DNA of 64,000 nt from Hansschlegelia beijingensis (GCF_014196425.1 NZ_JACIDR010000007.1:1-64000); one strand, 5' to 3'. Shown: positions 44,299 through 53,410, numbered from the stretch's first letter. The notes: generated by a model from the sequence alone, not told the origin. Translations and numbers: made by a program.

Positions 44299-45813
44299 TC
44301 AGCTCGGGCCCAGGAACATCCTGTAGGCGGCGTTCTCGGACTCGTCCTCGTAGGGATAGCCGAGGCTCGCGATCTTCTCGTCGAACCTCGGCCGGTCGGC
44401 GGCCGGCACCTGAAGGCCCACCAGCACCCGTCCATAGTCCGCGCCGTGGTTGCGGTAGTGGAACAGCGTGATGCTCCAGTCCGAGCCCACCGCCTCCAGG
44501 AACCGGAGCAGCGCGCCCGGGCGCTCGGGAAACTCGAAGCGCAGCACGATCTCGTCCGAGATGCCCTGCCCGCGGCCGCCGACCATGTGGCGGATGTGCA
44601 GCTTCGCGATCTCGTCCGAACTGATGTCCAGCACCGAATAGCCGGCGGCCTCCATCCCCGAGATCAGCTGGGGCTTCTCGCGCGCGGCGTCCGTCAGCTT
44701 CAGCCCGACGAACACATGCGCGGCGGAGCCGGAGGCATAGCGGTAGTTGAACTCCGTGATGGTCCGGCCGCCGATCATCTCGATGAAGCGCCGATAGCTG
44801 CCCCGCTCTTCGGGAATCGTCGCCGCAAGCAGGATTTCGCGCGCCTCGCCCACCTCGGCCCGCTCGGCGACGTGCCGCAGGCGGTCGAAGTTCATGTTCG
44901 CGCCGCTGTTGATCGCGATCAGCGCGCCGCGCGGCTCGCCGCCGCGCGCGGCGTACGCCTTGAGGCCCGCGAGCGACAGCGCGCCGGCCGGCTCGGCGAG
45001 GACCCGCGTGTCCTCGAAGATGTCCTTCACGGCCGCGCAGATCTCGTCGGTGTCGGCGGTGAGCACCTCGTCGAGCAGTTCGCGGCACAGGCGGAAGGTC
45101 TCCTCGCCGACCTGCCGGACCGCCACGCCGTCGGCGAACAGACCCACGCGCGGCAGCACGACGCGCTCGTTCGCCGCGAGCGCGGCCTTCATGGATGCGG
45201 CGTCGGCGGGCTCGACGCCGACGATCTTCACCTGCGGCCTCAGATATTTGACGTAGGACGCGATGCCGGCCGCCAGCCCGCCGCCGCCGATCGGCACGAA
45301 CAGCGCCTCGATCGGCCTCGGGTGATCCTGCATGATCTCGACCCCGATCGTGCCCTGCCCGGCGATCACATGCGGATCGTCATAGGGGTGGACGAACGTC
45401 ATGCCGCGCTCCGCGCCCATCATGCGGGCGAACGCGTAGGCGTCGTCGAACGTGTCTCCGTGAAGCAGGACCTCGCCGCCGAAGTGCCGCACGGCGTCGA
45501 TCTTGATCGGGGGCGTCGTCACCGGCATCACGATCAGCGCCTCGACGCCGAGCCGCTGCGCCGACAGCGCCACCCCCTGCGCGTGATTGCCCGCGGACGC
45601 GCACACGACGCCGGCCCGCCGCTCGTCCTCCGACAGGCGCGCGATCCGGTTGTAGGCGCCGCGGATCTTGAACGAGAACACCGGCTGCATGTCCTCGCGC
45701 TTCAGGAGGACGTCGCGGCCGAGCCGCGCCCCCAGCCGGGTCATGCGGTCGAGCGGCGTGTGCGTCGCGACGTCATAGACGCGCGCGTCGAGGATCTCGC
45801 GAACGTAATCCAT
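44299..45813 (-). CDS. ilvA: Threonine ammonia-lyase, biosynthetic
   Basis: 504-residue PLP enzyme converting threonine to 2-oxobutanoate, the first step of isoleucine synthesis. PLP-binding lysine in FSFKIRGAYN, phosphate-binding loop GGGGLAAG, and CASAGNHAQGVALSA. The C-terminal ~190 residues carry two ACT-like regulatory subdomains (GSYRRFIEMIGGRTITEFNYRYA and EFPERPGALLRFLEAVGSDWSITLFHYRNHG), as in isoleucine-inhibited IlvA. Full length. No other branched-chain gene is nearby. Confidence 0.95.
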   Translation of the reverse strand: MDYVREILDARVYDVATHTPLDRMTRLGARLGRDVLLKREDMQPVFSFKIRGAYNRIARLSEDERRAGVVCASAGNHAQGVALSAQRLGVEALIVMPVTTPPIKIDAVRHFGGEVLLHGDTFDDAYAFARMMGAERGMTFVHPYDDPHVIAGQGTIGVEIMQDHPRPIEALFVPIGGGGLAAGIASYVKYLRPQVKIVGVEPADAASMKAALAANERVVLPRVGLFADGVAVRQVGEETFRLCRELLDEVLTADTDEICAAVKDIFEDTRVLAEPAGALSLAGLKAYAARGGEPRGALIAINSGANMNFDRLRHVAERAEVGEAREILLAATIPEERGSYRRFIEMIGGRTITEFNYRYASGSAAHVFVGLKLTDAAREKPQLISGMEAAGYSVLDISSDEIAKLHIRHMVGGRGQGISDEIVLRFEFPERPGALLRFLEAVGSDWSITLFHYRNHGADYGRVLVGLQVPAADRPRFDEKIASLGYPYEDESENAAYRMFLGPS

Positions 45814-45925
45814 CCGGCTGCTTGCTCCCTGGGCGCGGCCGGCTCCGCCCTGCGGAAAGTCCAGGCCCGCCCGTAGAGGGGCTCTAGGCGAGGATGAGGA
45901 GCTTGCGCAAGCGCGGCCGGCTGGC

Positions 45926-46894
45926 TCAGTCCGCGGCCGGGCGCCCCGGCGAGAGCGGCGTTCCGCGCTGGGTCACCACCAGAGCGACGCCCGAGAGCAC
46001 GAGAACCATGGCCGCGACCGCGGCCGGGGTGATCGCCTCGCCGAGGATGGGCGCTGCGGCGAGCACGCCGATCAGCGGCACCAACAGCGAGCCGGTGGCG
46101 GCGGTCGAGGGCGAGAGGCGCCGGACCGCGGCGAACCAGGCGAGATAGCAGAGCCCCATCGGCACGGCGGTCATGTAGATCCAGGCGGCGAGGCCCGTTG
46201 CGCTCAGGGCGCCGAGGCGGGGCTGCTCGAAAGCGAGGCTCAGCACGATCATCGGGGCGCTGCCGAGCCCGACCTGCCAGGCGGTGTTGGCGATCGGCGG
46301 CAGCGGCACCCCGCCGCGCCCCGTCACGGTGCCGATGGCGAACAGCACCGCGGCCGCGAGCGCGAAGGCGACGCCGGGGAGCTTCGCCGCGTCGAAGGCC
46401 GCAAGGCTGTCGCCGAACAGGATCAGCGTGCCGGCGAGGCACAGCACGAGCGCCAGCGTCGATCGCAGGCTCGGGCGCGCGCCCAGCACGGGCCACGCGA
46501 ACAGCACCGCCCAGACCGGCATGGTGTAGACCAGCAGCGCCGCCTCGCCGGCCTTGAGCCAGAGCAGAGCGAGCGTCGAAAAGCCCATGAAGGCGAAGAC
46601 GTTGGTGAAGGCGGCCCAGGCCAGCCGCCATCGCGACCCGCGCGCCGGAAGGAGCCGCTCGCCCTTGAGCGCGGCCAGCGTTGCGAGCACGGCGGCGGCC
46701 ACGAGTCCGGCCGATCCGCGCGCGAACAGCGGCGGCCATTCCTGCAGCAGCAGCTTGACGATGGGCCAGTTGAGGCCCCAGCCGAGCGTCGCCACCAGCA
46801 GGCAGGCGACGCCCGCGCGGTCGATCCGCGCGCGCGTCAGCTCCGCGGGCGCGATCTCAGCGGCCGGCGTTGCGGTAGCGCGCGATCCTGTCAT
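45926..46894 (-). CDS. EamA/DMT-family membrane exporter
   Basis: 322-residue inner-membrane protein with ten predicted TM helices in two EamA repeats (VACLLVATLGWGLNWPIVKLLL ... ; LPGVAFALAAAVLFAIGTVTGRG ...). DMT-family proteins export amino acids or other metabolites; the substrate cannot be told. Its start lies inside the end of the upstream enoyl-CoA hydratase gene (38-base overlap), so it may be the last gene of the LLM-monooxygenase operon. Confidence 0.85.
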   Translation of the reverse strand: MTGSRATATPAAEIAPAELTRARIDRAGVACLLVATLGWGLNWPIVKLLLQEWPPLFARGSAGLVAAAVLATLAALKGERLLPARGSRWRLAWAAFTNVFAFMGFSTLALLWLKAGEAALLVYTMPVWAVLFAWPVLGARPSLRSTLALVLCLAGTLILFGDSLAAFDAAKLPGVAFALAAAVLFAIGTVTGRGGVPLPPIANTAWQVGLGSAPMIVLSLAFEQPRLGALSATGLAAWIYMTAVPMGLCYLAWFAAVRRLSPSTAATGSLLVPLIGVLAAAPILGEAITPAAVAAMVLVLSGVALVVTQRGTPLSPGRPAAD

Positions 46895-47573
46895 GAAGAC
46901 CGTCCGGCATCACCGAGCGCACCAGATCCGCCATGTCGGCGTCGCGCGTGTCCGCGCCCGTGAGCGCCAGAAGGCGCTCGGCCGTCTGCGCCGGCAAGCC
47001 CTGGTGAGCCGCGACGATCTTCTCGGCCTCGGCCTCGAGCTCGGAGCGCTCGACCAGATGGGTCAGCAGGCCGAGGCTCAGCGCCTCCTCGGCCCCGATG
47101 GTGCGGTTCTCGAGCAGAATCGCGCGCGCCGCGTCCTGGCCGACGACCCGCGCCAGATGCCGCGTGCCGAGCGCCACCCCGAAGCGGAAGCCGGGGAAGC
47201 GAAACCGGGCCTCGCGGGAGCCGATCCGGTAGGCGCAGGAGGCCGCGAGATCGGCGCCGGCGCCGAACGCCGCCCCCCCGACGAGCGCGATCGTGACCAC
47301 CGGCGCATGGCGCACGGCCTGCAGCAGCGTCTCGATCCGCACGAAGCGCAGCAGCAGGTCGCCCTGGCTCTGCTCCTCGACGCCGGTGAAGTCGAAGCCG
47401 CCGCAGAACGCCTTGCCTTCGCCCATGAAGGCGATCGGCTTGCTGTCCGGCAGCGCCGCCTCGAAGCCGGCGAGCAGCGCGTCGACGGTCGCGGCGTCGA
47501 GCGCGTTCGCCTTCTCGGGCCGGTCGATCGTCAGCGTGCGGAACGCTCCCGCGGCGGCGGAGCCGGCCCTCAC
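46857..47573 (-). CDS. Enoyl-CoA hydratase/isomerase family protein
   Basis: 238-residue crotonase-fold protein: FRTLTIDRPEKANALDAATVDALLAGFEAA, FMGEGKAFCGGFDF (first oxyanion segment) and ALVGGAAFGAGADLAASCAYRIGSREARFRFPGFRFGVALG (second). The acidic residues of hydratases are not clearly conserved (PGFRFGVALGTRHLARVVG), so hydratase, isomerase or hydrolase activity is possible. Shorter than usual (about 260). Starts with GTG at 47573, overlapping the CoA-transferase stop (GTGA), so it acts on the CoA ester made by that enzyme. Confidence 0.85.
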   Translation of the reverse strand: MRAGSAAAGAFRTLTIDRPEKANALDAATVDALLAGFEAALPDSKPIAFMGEGKAFCGGFDFTGVEEQSQGDLLLRFVRIETLLQAVRHAPVVTIALVGGAAFGAGADLAASCAYRIGSREARFRFPGFRFGVALGTRHLARVVGQDAARAILLENRTIGAEEALSLGLLTHLVERSELEAEAEKIVAAHQGLPAQTAERLLALTGADTRDADMADLVRSVMPDGLHDRIARYRNAGR

Positions 47574-48772
47574 AGGGCCTTGGCGTAGCGGCGTTCCGTC
47601 CATTCGCTCATCACCTCGTCATTGTGCTCGCCGAGCCGCGGAGGCGTCCGCGTGATCTCGAACTCGTAGTCCGTCAGGCCGATCGGGAAGCCGACCGTCT
47701 TGGCTTCGGCGCCGTTCGGCATCGTCACCGGCTGCAGCCAGCCCATCTCGTCGACATGCGGGTCGGAGAGGATGTCGGCGAAGTCGTTGATCGGCGCGCA
47801 GGGCACGCCCCTGGCGTCGAAGTCCGCGAGCCATTCGGCGGCCGTGCGGGTCGCGAAGATCGGCTCCAGGATCGCGGCGAGCTCGTTCTGGTTCTTCGCG
47901 CGCAGCGACTGCGACGTGAAGCGCGGATCGTCCGGCAGGTCCGGCCGGCCGACGATCGCGCAGGTGTCCCGCCACAGCTTGTCGTTGCCGGCCGCGATCG
48001 TGAACGGCTTGTCGGAGGCCTGGAACCCCGCATAGGGCGCGTTGCGCGGATGAGCCGAGCCGAGCCGGCGCGGCGCGACGCCGGTGCCGAAATACTCGCT
48101 GGTCTGCAGCGCCGAGATGCCCAGCAGCGAGCCGAGGATCGAGCAGTCGACATGCGCGCCCTTGCCGGTCTCGCGCGCCCGCATCACGGCGGCCAGGATG
48201 ACGTAGCCGGCATAGAGGCCGGTGGCGAAGTCGCCGACCGGCACGCCGCACTTGACCGGAGCCCGGCCCTCTTCGCCGGTGACGCTCATCAGGCCGCTGA
48301 TGGCCTGCGCGGTGACGTCGAACGCCCCCTTCTGCGAATAGGGCCCGGTCTGGCCGTAGCCGGTGATCGAGCAATAGACCAGCCGCGGGTTGCGCGCCTT
48401 GAGCTGGTCGTAGCCGAGGCCGGCCCGCTTCAGCGCCCCGGGGCGGAAGTTCTCGATGAACACGTCGGCGTTCTCGACCAGCTCGTAGAGCTTCGCGAGG
48501 TCGGCCTTGTCCTTGATGTCGAGCGCGATCGACCGCTTGTTGCGGTTGAGCGAGGTGAAATTGCCGCTGAACTCGCCTTCGCCCTCGTCGCCGGCGTGCA
48601 GCGGCGGCCAGCCGCGCATGCCGTCGCCGCCGTCGGGACGTTCGACCTTCACCACGTCGGCGCCGAGATCAGCAAGCAGCATGCCGGTGAACGGCCCCGC
48701 CGCGATCTGCGCGAATTCGAGCACCCGCAGGCCCTCAAGAGGTCTCACGGACGCTGCGCCGTTCATGCTCAT
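47570..48772 (-). CDS. Class III CoA-transferase (CaiB/BaiF family)
   Basis: 400-residue CoA-transferase: LEGLRVLEFAQIAAGPFTGMLLADLGADVVKVERP at the start, NRNKRSIALDIK, the catalytic aspartate region PVGDFATGLYAGY, and a typical C-terminus. It moves CoA onto a carboxylic acid, probably the product of the LLM monooxygenase encoded upstream in the operon. ATG at 48772 overlaps the flavin reductase stop (ATGA); another ATG two codons later is possible. Confidence 0.9.
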   Translation of the reverse strand: MSMNGAASVRPLEGLRVLEFAQIAAGPFTGMLLADLGADVVKVERPDGGDGMRGWPPLHAGDEGEGEFSGNFTSLNRNKRSIALDIKDKADLAKLYELVENADVFIENFRPGALKRAGLGYDQLKARNPRLVYCSITGYGQTGPYSQKGAFDVTAQAISGLMSVTGEEGRAPVKCGVPVGDFATGLYAGYVILAAVMRARETGKGAHVDCSILGSLLGISALQTSEYFGTGVAPRRLGSAHPRNAPYAGFQASDKPFTIAAGNDKLWRDTCAIVGRPDLPDDPRFTSQSLRAKNQNELAAILEPIFATRTAAEWLADFDARGVPCAPINDFADILSDPHVDEMGWLQPVTMPNGAEAKTVGFPIGLTDYEFEITRTPPRLGEHNDEVMSEWTERRYAKAL

Positions 48773-49272
48773 GCCACCAGCCTTTCGCATTCCAGCGCCG
48801 CATACGCGCCGCGATGATAGAGCAGCGGCTCGCCGCCGTGCACATGCACCTTGGCGACCTCGCCGATGATGATGGTGTGATCGCCGCCCTGGCAGATCTC
48901 GGAGAGGGTGCATTCGGCCGCAGCGAGCACGCCGTCAAGCAGGGGGCTTCCGAACGCGCCCATCTTGTATCCGACCGTCTCGAACTTGTTCGGCTGCTTG
49001 GAGGCGAAGATCCGGGAGACCTCCGTCTGCTCCCGGGCCAGGAAATGCAGCCCGAAATGCCCGCTCCCGAGCAGCGCCCCGAGCGTGTTCGACTTGTGGT
49101 CGAGGCAGATCAGGAACAGCGGCGGGTCGAGCGACAGCGACGTCACCGCGTTGATCGTCACCCCGCACAGCTCGCCTTCGGGACTCTGGGTGGTGACCAC
49201 GGCGACGCCCGTCGCGAAGTGGCCCGCGAAGGCGCGCAACTCATTCGAGGTGATCTGGTCGGAGACGCACAT
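48769..49272 (-). CDS. Flavin reductase (HpaC/SsuE-type partner)
   Basis: 167-residue FMN/FAD-binding reductase of the flavin_reduct family: LRAFAGHFATGVAVVTTQSPEGELCGVTINAVTSLSLDPPLFLICLDHKS and GHFGLHFLAREQTEVSRIFA. It would supply reduced flavin to the LLM monooxygenase whose gene is 56 bases upstream on the same strand, forming a two-component monooxygenase. The stop overlaps the CoA-transferase start. Confidence 0.9.
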   Translation of the reverse strand: MCVSDQITSNELRAFAGHFATGVAVVTTQSPEGELCGVTINAVTSLSLDPPLFLICLDHKSNTLGALLGSGHFGLHFLAREQTEVSRIFASKQPNKFETVGYKMGAFGSPLLDGVLAAAECTLSEICQGGDHTIIIGEVAKVHVHGGEPLLYHRGAYAALECERLVA

Positions 49273-49328
49273 TTGGGATGAACCTCCCGGAAACGGCGGT
49301 GCGGAGACTGGGGTGGCGAAGGCGGGAA

Positions 49329-50501
49329 TCAGGCGGCCGCGGCGAGCGGCCCCTCCAGGCGCAGCCCGGCCTGCCGCATCAGCGGCAGCACGCGTTCGCC
49401 GAAGAACTTCAGGTCGGGCAGGAAGTCATAGAAGTTGACCTGGACGCCGTCGATGCCGGCGGCCTTGAGCCGCTTGAAGCCGTCCACCACCTGCTCGGGC
49501 GTGCCGACGATGTGGACGTTGCCGCCGATCGTCCACTGCTCCTTGGTGGCGGCCTTCCAGGACGCCTGATCGCCGCCCGCGAAGGTCTGGTAGAAATTCT
49601 GCGCCGCGACCGGGTCGGCGTTCTCCAGGATGGCGTTGTACTGGGCCCAGGCCTCGGCCTCGGTCTCGCGGCAGATGACATGCGGGTTGATCAGCGTGCG
49701 GACGTCGCGGCCGATCTCCTGCGCCGCCGCCTTGATCTTGGCGGTGTGGGCGGGCAGCGCCTCGCAGGCCTTGTCGAGATTGGCGCCGGCGGGGCTCGTC
49801 ACGAAGATCAGGTCGGAATGCTTGACCGCATAGGCGAGGCCCGCGCCCGAGGACGAGGCGTTGACCAGCAGGCATTTTCCGCCGGCCGGCTTCGGCGCGA
49901 TGAAGGCGTCCTTCATCTTCCAGAAGCGGCCGTCGATCGTGATGTTCTCGTCCTCGGACCAGAGCCGCTCCATCATGGTCACGAACTCGTCGGCCATGAC
50001 GTAGCGATGGTCGTGCTCGATCGGCTCGAGCCCGAACATCTCGAACTCGCTCTTCTTGTAGCCGGTGACCATGTTGAGGCCCCAGCGGCCGCCGCTCATC
50101 TCCGAGATGGTGGCGCCGAACTTGGCCAGATGCAGCGGATGCCAGCCGTAGAGGATGTGGACCGTGGAGACGAGCAGGATGCGCTTGGTGAGCGCGGCGA
50201 GCCCGGCGGTGACCAGCAGCGGATCGGTCGCCTGCTCGCGGAACTTCATCTCGCCGCCATAGCCGCCCTTGCCCATCCACTGGGCGAGGCCGAAGACGAG
50301 GTCGAAGCCGAGGCGCTCGGCCTCGATGGTGCAGCGAGCGTTGTAGTCGAAGGTCCAGGAAGTCTCGCGCGGGGCCCGCGACGGGCTCCAGGCGCCGGAC
50401 TGGATCGGCAGGAAGAGGCCGAGCATCAGGGGATTGCGCTTGGCGGCCTCGAGCGGCGAGAGGGCCGCGTCCTCACCGCGATGATTTTGATCGAGCATCA
50501 T
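49329..50501 (-). CDS. LLM-class flavin-dependent monooxygenase (RutA/SsuD/SfnG-like)
   Basis: 390-residue TIM-barrel monooxygenase of the luciferase-like family: LMLGLFLPIQSGAW, FGLAQWMGKGGYGGEMKFREQATDPLLVTAGLAALTKRILLVSTVHILYG, ISEMSGGRWGLNMVTGYKKSEFEMFG and VNASSSGAGLAYAVKHSDLIF. The pattern is nearest to RutA (pyrimidine ring opening) and dimethylsulfone/alkanesulfonate monooxygenases, but length and motifs do not fix the substrate. GGGAG lies five bases before the ATG at 50501. First gene of the operon with flavin reductase, CoA-transferase and hydratase; a 25-bp operator-like element lies about 110 bases upstream. Confidence 0.88.
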   Translation of the reverse strand: MMLDQNHRGEDAALSPLEAAKRNPLMLGLFLPIQSGAWSPSRAPRETSWTFDYNARCTIEAERLGFDLVFGLAQWMGKGGYGGEMKFREQATDPLLVTAGLAALTKRILLVSTVHILYGWHPLHLAKFGATISEMSGGRWGLNMVTGYKKSEFEMFGLEPIEHDHRYVMADEFVTMMERLWSEDENITIDGRFWKMKDAFIAPKPAGGKCLLVNASSSGAGLAYAVKHSDLIFVTSPAGANLDKACEALPAHTAKIKAAAQEIGRDVRTLINPHVICRETEAEAWAQYNAILENADPVAAQNFYQTFAGGDQASWKAATKEQWTIGGNVHIVGTPEQVVDGFKRLKAAGIDGVQVNFYDFLPDLKFFGERVLPLMRQAGLRLEGPLAAAA

Positions 50502-50608
50502 GCGCTCTCCCATGGTTCCGCGCGGGTTGCGCCCCGGCGCTGATCTTCTCCGGACCACGGCGATGCCGCGTCGGCGCCTCTGATCAGGATAGTAGGCTTC
50601 GCGTTTTT

Positions 50609-50633
50609 CGATTGAAAACGATAGTTTTCGATC
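50609..50633. promoter_or_regulatory. 25-bp operator-like element, copy 1
   Basis: Element starting CGATTGAAAACGATAG and containing the perfect inverted repeat GAAAAC-GATA-GTTTTC (50614-50629). It recurs 1.7 kb away at 52348-52372 with 23 of 25 bases identical. It lies 108 bases upstream of the LLM monooxygenase gene. After it, a TCGATTA-type motif also resembles sequence downstream of copy 2. Confidence 0.7.
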
Positions 50634-50683
50634 AGGTTTCGTCGATTAATTCGATATGGCGGGCGGGCCGCCGAAGGAGCGTG

Positions 50684-50715
50684 CGGCGGCCGGCGAGTCT
50701 CCTCGCCGGCCGCCG
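50684..50715 (-). terminator. Hairpin after the MHS transporter gene
   Basis: A perfect 14-bp stem (CGGCGGCCGGCGAG, loop TCTC, CTCGCCGGCCGCCG) lies 29 bases past the stop of the transporter gene and before the promoter region of the LLM operon. There is no T-tract, but it is stable and separates the two units. Confidence 0.65.
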
Positions 50716-50744
50716 ACGTCATAGTCTCCGTGGGCGAACGGAGC

Positions 50745-52136
50745 CTACGAGGTCGCGGAGACCGGGGTCGGCTTGACCGGCGTGGCCGCCGTGCTCGCGT
50801 CGCCCCGGGCCCAACCTTCATTCGTCGCGTAGTCGGACTGCGACCGGTCCTTGAGGAGCAAGGCGGAGATCAGGCTGATGGCCGCGATCACCGCGATGTA
50901 GACGCTGAGCGCCGTCGAGGTGCCGTAGGTGTGCAGCAGATAGGCGCAGATCAGCGGCGCCGGCCCGCCCGAGGTCAGCGACGCGAGGTGGTAGCCGATC
51001 GAGGAGCCCGAGTAGCGGACGCTCGGCGGGAAGCTCTCCGTCGTGAAGGCGGCGAGCGGCGCCCACTGCATGTCGTGGATCGGGATCGAGATCACGATCG
51101 CGAAGACCACCAGCGCAGGGATCTTGGTGTCCAGCATCCAGAAATACGGGAACGCGAAGGCGAGCATCGTCGCCGCGCCAATCACGTACATCCGCTTGCG
51201 GCCGATCTTGTCCGACGCCCAGCCGAAGAACGGATTGGCGAACAGCGAGACCACGCAGGCGACGAGAACGCAGTTGAACAGGAACTGTCGGTCGAAGCCG
51301 AGGTTCTTGGTGCCGTAGGCGAGCAGGAAGGTCGTGAAGATCACGAACGGCGCCTGCTGGCCGGTGCGGATCAGGCAGGTGAGCAGAATCTGCTTCCAGT
51401 AGCCGCGCACCGCTTCCATCACGGGCGCGCGGGCGACCTTCTTCTCGCTCTGCAGCCTCTGGAACACCGGCGTCTCGAGCACGCCCAGGCGGATGTACAG
51501 CCCGACGCCGATCAGCACCGCGCTGAACAGGAACGGAATGCGCCAGCCGACGGATTCGAACCAGGCGGAGTCGCCGAACTGCGCGGTCAGGGTGAGCGCG
51601 CCCACCGCCATCAGCATGCCGAGCGGCGAGCCGAACTGCGGCCAGCTGGCCGCCAGGCCGCGGCTCTTGTTGAACTTCGACCACTCGGTCGCGACCGCGA
51701 CAGCGCCGCCCCATTCGCCGCCGACGCCGACGCCCTGCAGGACGCGCAGGAGCACGAGCCCGACCGCGCCCCAGACGCCGATCGACTCATAGGTCGGCAG
51801 CAGGCCGATGAAGACCGTGCTCACGCCCATCAGCATGAGCGTCACCACCAGCGTCGTCTTGCGGCCGATGCGGTCGCCGTAATGGCCGAAGATCAGCGCG
51901 CCGAGCGGGCGCGCCACAAAGCCGACGAACATGGTCGAGAACGACAGCAGCGTCGCCGAATACGGGTCCGTGGCCGGGAAATACAGCTTGCCGAACACCA
52001 GCGCGGCGGCGAGGCCGTAGAGATAGAAATCATACCACTCGATCATCGTGCCGACGGTCGAGGCGATCACGGCGCGCCGGGCGTGGCGCGCGGTGTCGGC
52101 GTCGCTAAGCGCCGACGCCCCCTCATGAGACGCCAT
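50745..52136 (-). CDS. MHS-family MFS transporter (ProP/KgtP-like)
   Basis: 463-residue proton symporter with 12 predicted TM helices of the metabolite:H+ symporter family: RRAVIASTVGTMIEWYDFYLYGLAAALVF, RPLGALIFGHYGDRIGRKTTLVVTLMLMGVSTVFIGLLPTYESIGVWG and RVLQGVGVGGEWGGAVAV. It probably imports the acid or zwitterionic substrate of the LLM operon immediately downstream. AGGAGG lies five bases before ATG 52136. It is divergent from the LysR gene. Confidence 0.9.
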   Translation of the reverse strand: MASHEGASALSDADTARHARRAVIASTVGTMIEWYDFYLYGLAAALVFGKLYFPATDPYSATLLSFSTMFVGFVARPLGALIFGHYGDRIGRKTTLVVTLMLMGVSTVFIGLLPTYESIGVWGAVGLVLLRVLQGVGVGGEWGGAVAVATEWSKFNKSRGLAASWPQFGSPLGMLMAVGALTLTAQFGDSAWFESVGWRIPFLFSAVLIGVGLYIRLGVLETPVFQRLQSEKKVARAPVMEAVRGYWKQILLTCLIRTGQQAPFVIFTTFLLAYGTKNLGFDRQFLFNCVLVACVVSLFANPFFGWASDKIGRKRMYVIGAATMLAFAFPYFWMLDTKIPALVVFAIVISIPIHDMQWAPLAAFTTESFPPSVRYSGSSIGYHLASLTSGGPAPLICAYLLHTYGTSTALSVYIAVIAAISLISALLLKDRSQSDYATNEGWARGDASTAATPVKPTPVSATS

Positions 52137-52347
52137 CCAGTCCTCCTCACGTCCCTCCCCGGGACTATCGTGTCCACGTCGCTGACGCTTGGACGCCCCA
52201 AGGCCGCGACACCCCGTCGTCGCGGCCTTTAGTAAGCGCCCGGCGCGTCCAGGCGCCCGCATCTGGCTGCGCCAGGCGGGCGTTCTTTTCGTTGAGATCG
52301 CGAGGTCGGACCTCCCGATCCGCCCGAACCTTATGATCCGGAAAATC

Positions 52348-52372
52348 CGATTGAAAACGATTGTTTCCGATC
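52348..52372. promoter_or_regulatory. 25-bp operator-like element, copy 2
   Basis: Element starting CGATTGAAAACGATTG, identical to copy 1 (50609-50633) at 23 of 25 bases; the inverted repeat is slightly imperfect here (GAAAAC-GATT-GTTTCC). It lies 40 bases upstream of the LysR start and 212 upstream of the divergent transporter start, so it may serve autoregulation as well as transporter control. Confidence 0.7.
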
Positions 52373-52411
52373 GATAGACTTCGAGTTATTCGATGGCGGG
52401 ACGGCTCATCC

Positions 52412-53332
52412 ATGAATTTTCGCCAGCTTCAAACCTTCCTGGAAATCGTGCGGCTCGGCAGCTTCGCGGCCGCGGCCGGGAAACTGAACGCCACGCAGTC
52501 GACGGTCTCGGCGCGCATCCAGGAGCTCGAGCAGGACCTCAGCGTCACGCTGTTCGACCGCAGCCAGCGGAAGGCGACGCTCACCGCCAAGGGCCGGGAA
52601 CTGGTGAGCTACGCCGAGCGCGCGCTCGCGCTGCAGAGCGAGATCCGCGAGCAGATCGGCCCGCGCGAGGCGCTCTCCGGCGTGGTCAGGGTGGGCGTGG
52701 CGGAGCTTGTCGCGATGACCTGGCTGCCGGCGCTCGCCGCCAGGCTGCACCGGCTCTATCCGAAGATCACGCTCGAGCTCGACATCTCGCTGACGGCGCC
52801 GCTGCGCAACCGCCTGCAGGCCGGCGAACTCGACGTGGCGCTGATCCCCGGCCGCTCCTTCGACACCAGCCTGGTGGCGCGCCCGCTCGGGGCCGTCGAA
52901 TTCTGCTGGATGGCGGGGCGCGGGGTCGAACTGCCCGAGCGTCCGCTGGAAGCTTCGGACTTCAAGTCGATCCGCATTCTTTCGCTCGGCGAGAACTCGG
53001 TCCATTTCGAGACCGTGTCGGCGTGGCTTGCGGCGAGCGGCTCGACCCAGCGCCCCGATCTCTGCAACAGCATGACGGTGCTCTCGATCCTCACGGCCGC
53101 CGGCGTCGGCATCAGCCTGCTGCCGCCCTCCTGCTATGAGAAGGAGCTCGCCGAGGGCGCGCTGCGCATCCTGCCGAGCCAGCCCCAGCCGCCGCCGATC
53201 CCGTTCGCGGCGGTCTACAAGACGCGACGGCTGACCACCCTGCAGGAGCTGGTGGCCGAGACCGCCGTCGAGGTCAGCACCTTCGCCGGGGAGCCGCAGC
53301 CCGCAGGCCAGCGGCGTCGCGGCGGCGCATAG
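52412..53332 (+). CDS. LysR-family transcriptional regulator
   Basis: 306-residue LysR regulator with winged helix MNFRQLQTFLEIVRLGSFAAAAGKLNATQSTVSARIQELEQDL and effector domain from SGVVRVGVAELVAMTWLPALAARLHRLYPKITLEL. It is divergent from the MHS transporter and lies next to a 25-bp element found again at the LLM operon promoter, so it very probably controls both. The ATG at 52412 begins the conserved HTH; an upstream in-frame start would add a non-homologous tail. Confidence 0.9.
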   Translation: MNFRQLQTFLEIVRLGSFAAAAGKLNATQSTVSARIQELEQDLSVTLFDRSQRKATLTAKGRELVSYAERALALQSEIREQIGPREALSGVVRVGVAELVAMTWLPALAARLHRLYPKITLELDISLTAPLRNRLQAGELDVALIPGRSFDTSLVARPLGAVEFCWMAGRGVELPERPLEASDFKSIRILSLGENSVHFETVSAWLAASGSTQRPDLCNSMTVLSILTAAGVGISLLPPSCYEKELAEGALRILPSQPQPPPIPFAAVYKTRRLTTLQELVAETAVEVSTFAGEPQPAGQRRRGGA

Positions 53333-53410
53333 GCGCCGCCACCAGAGGGCGCGCGCGGCGGCGGCCCACGTGCTATGGGCGAACATCCCTTCTCCGGAGC
53401 GGACGCCCCC

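Noticed and set aside
53333-53410. A TPP riboswitch in front of the NCS1 permease
   Set aside because: I looked for the CTGAGA-type thi box because some such permeases carry hydroxymethylpyrimidine, but the short GC-rich leader has no such sequence.
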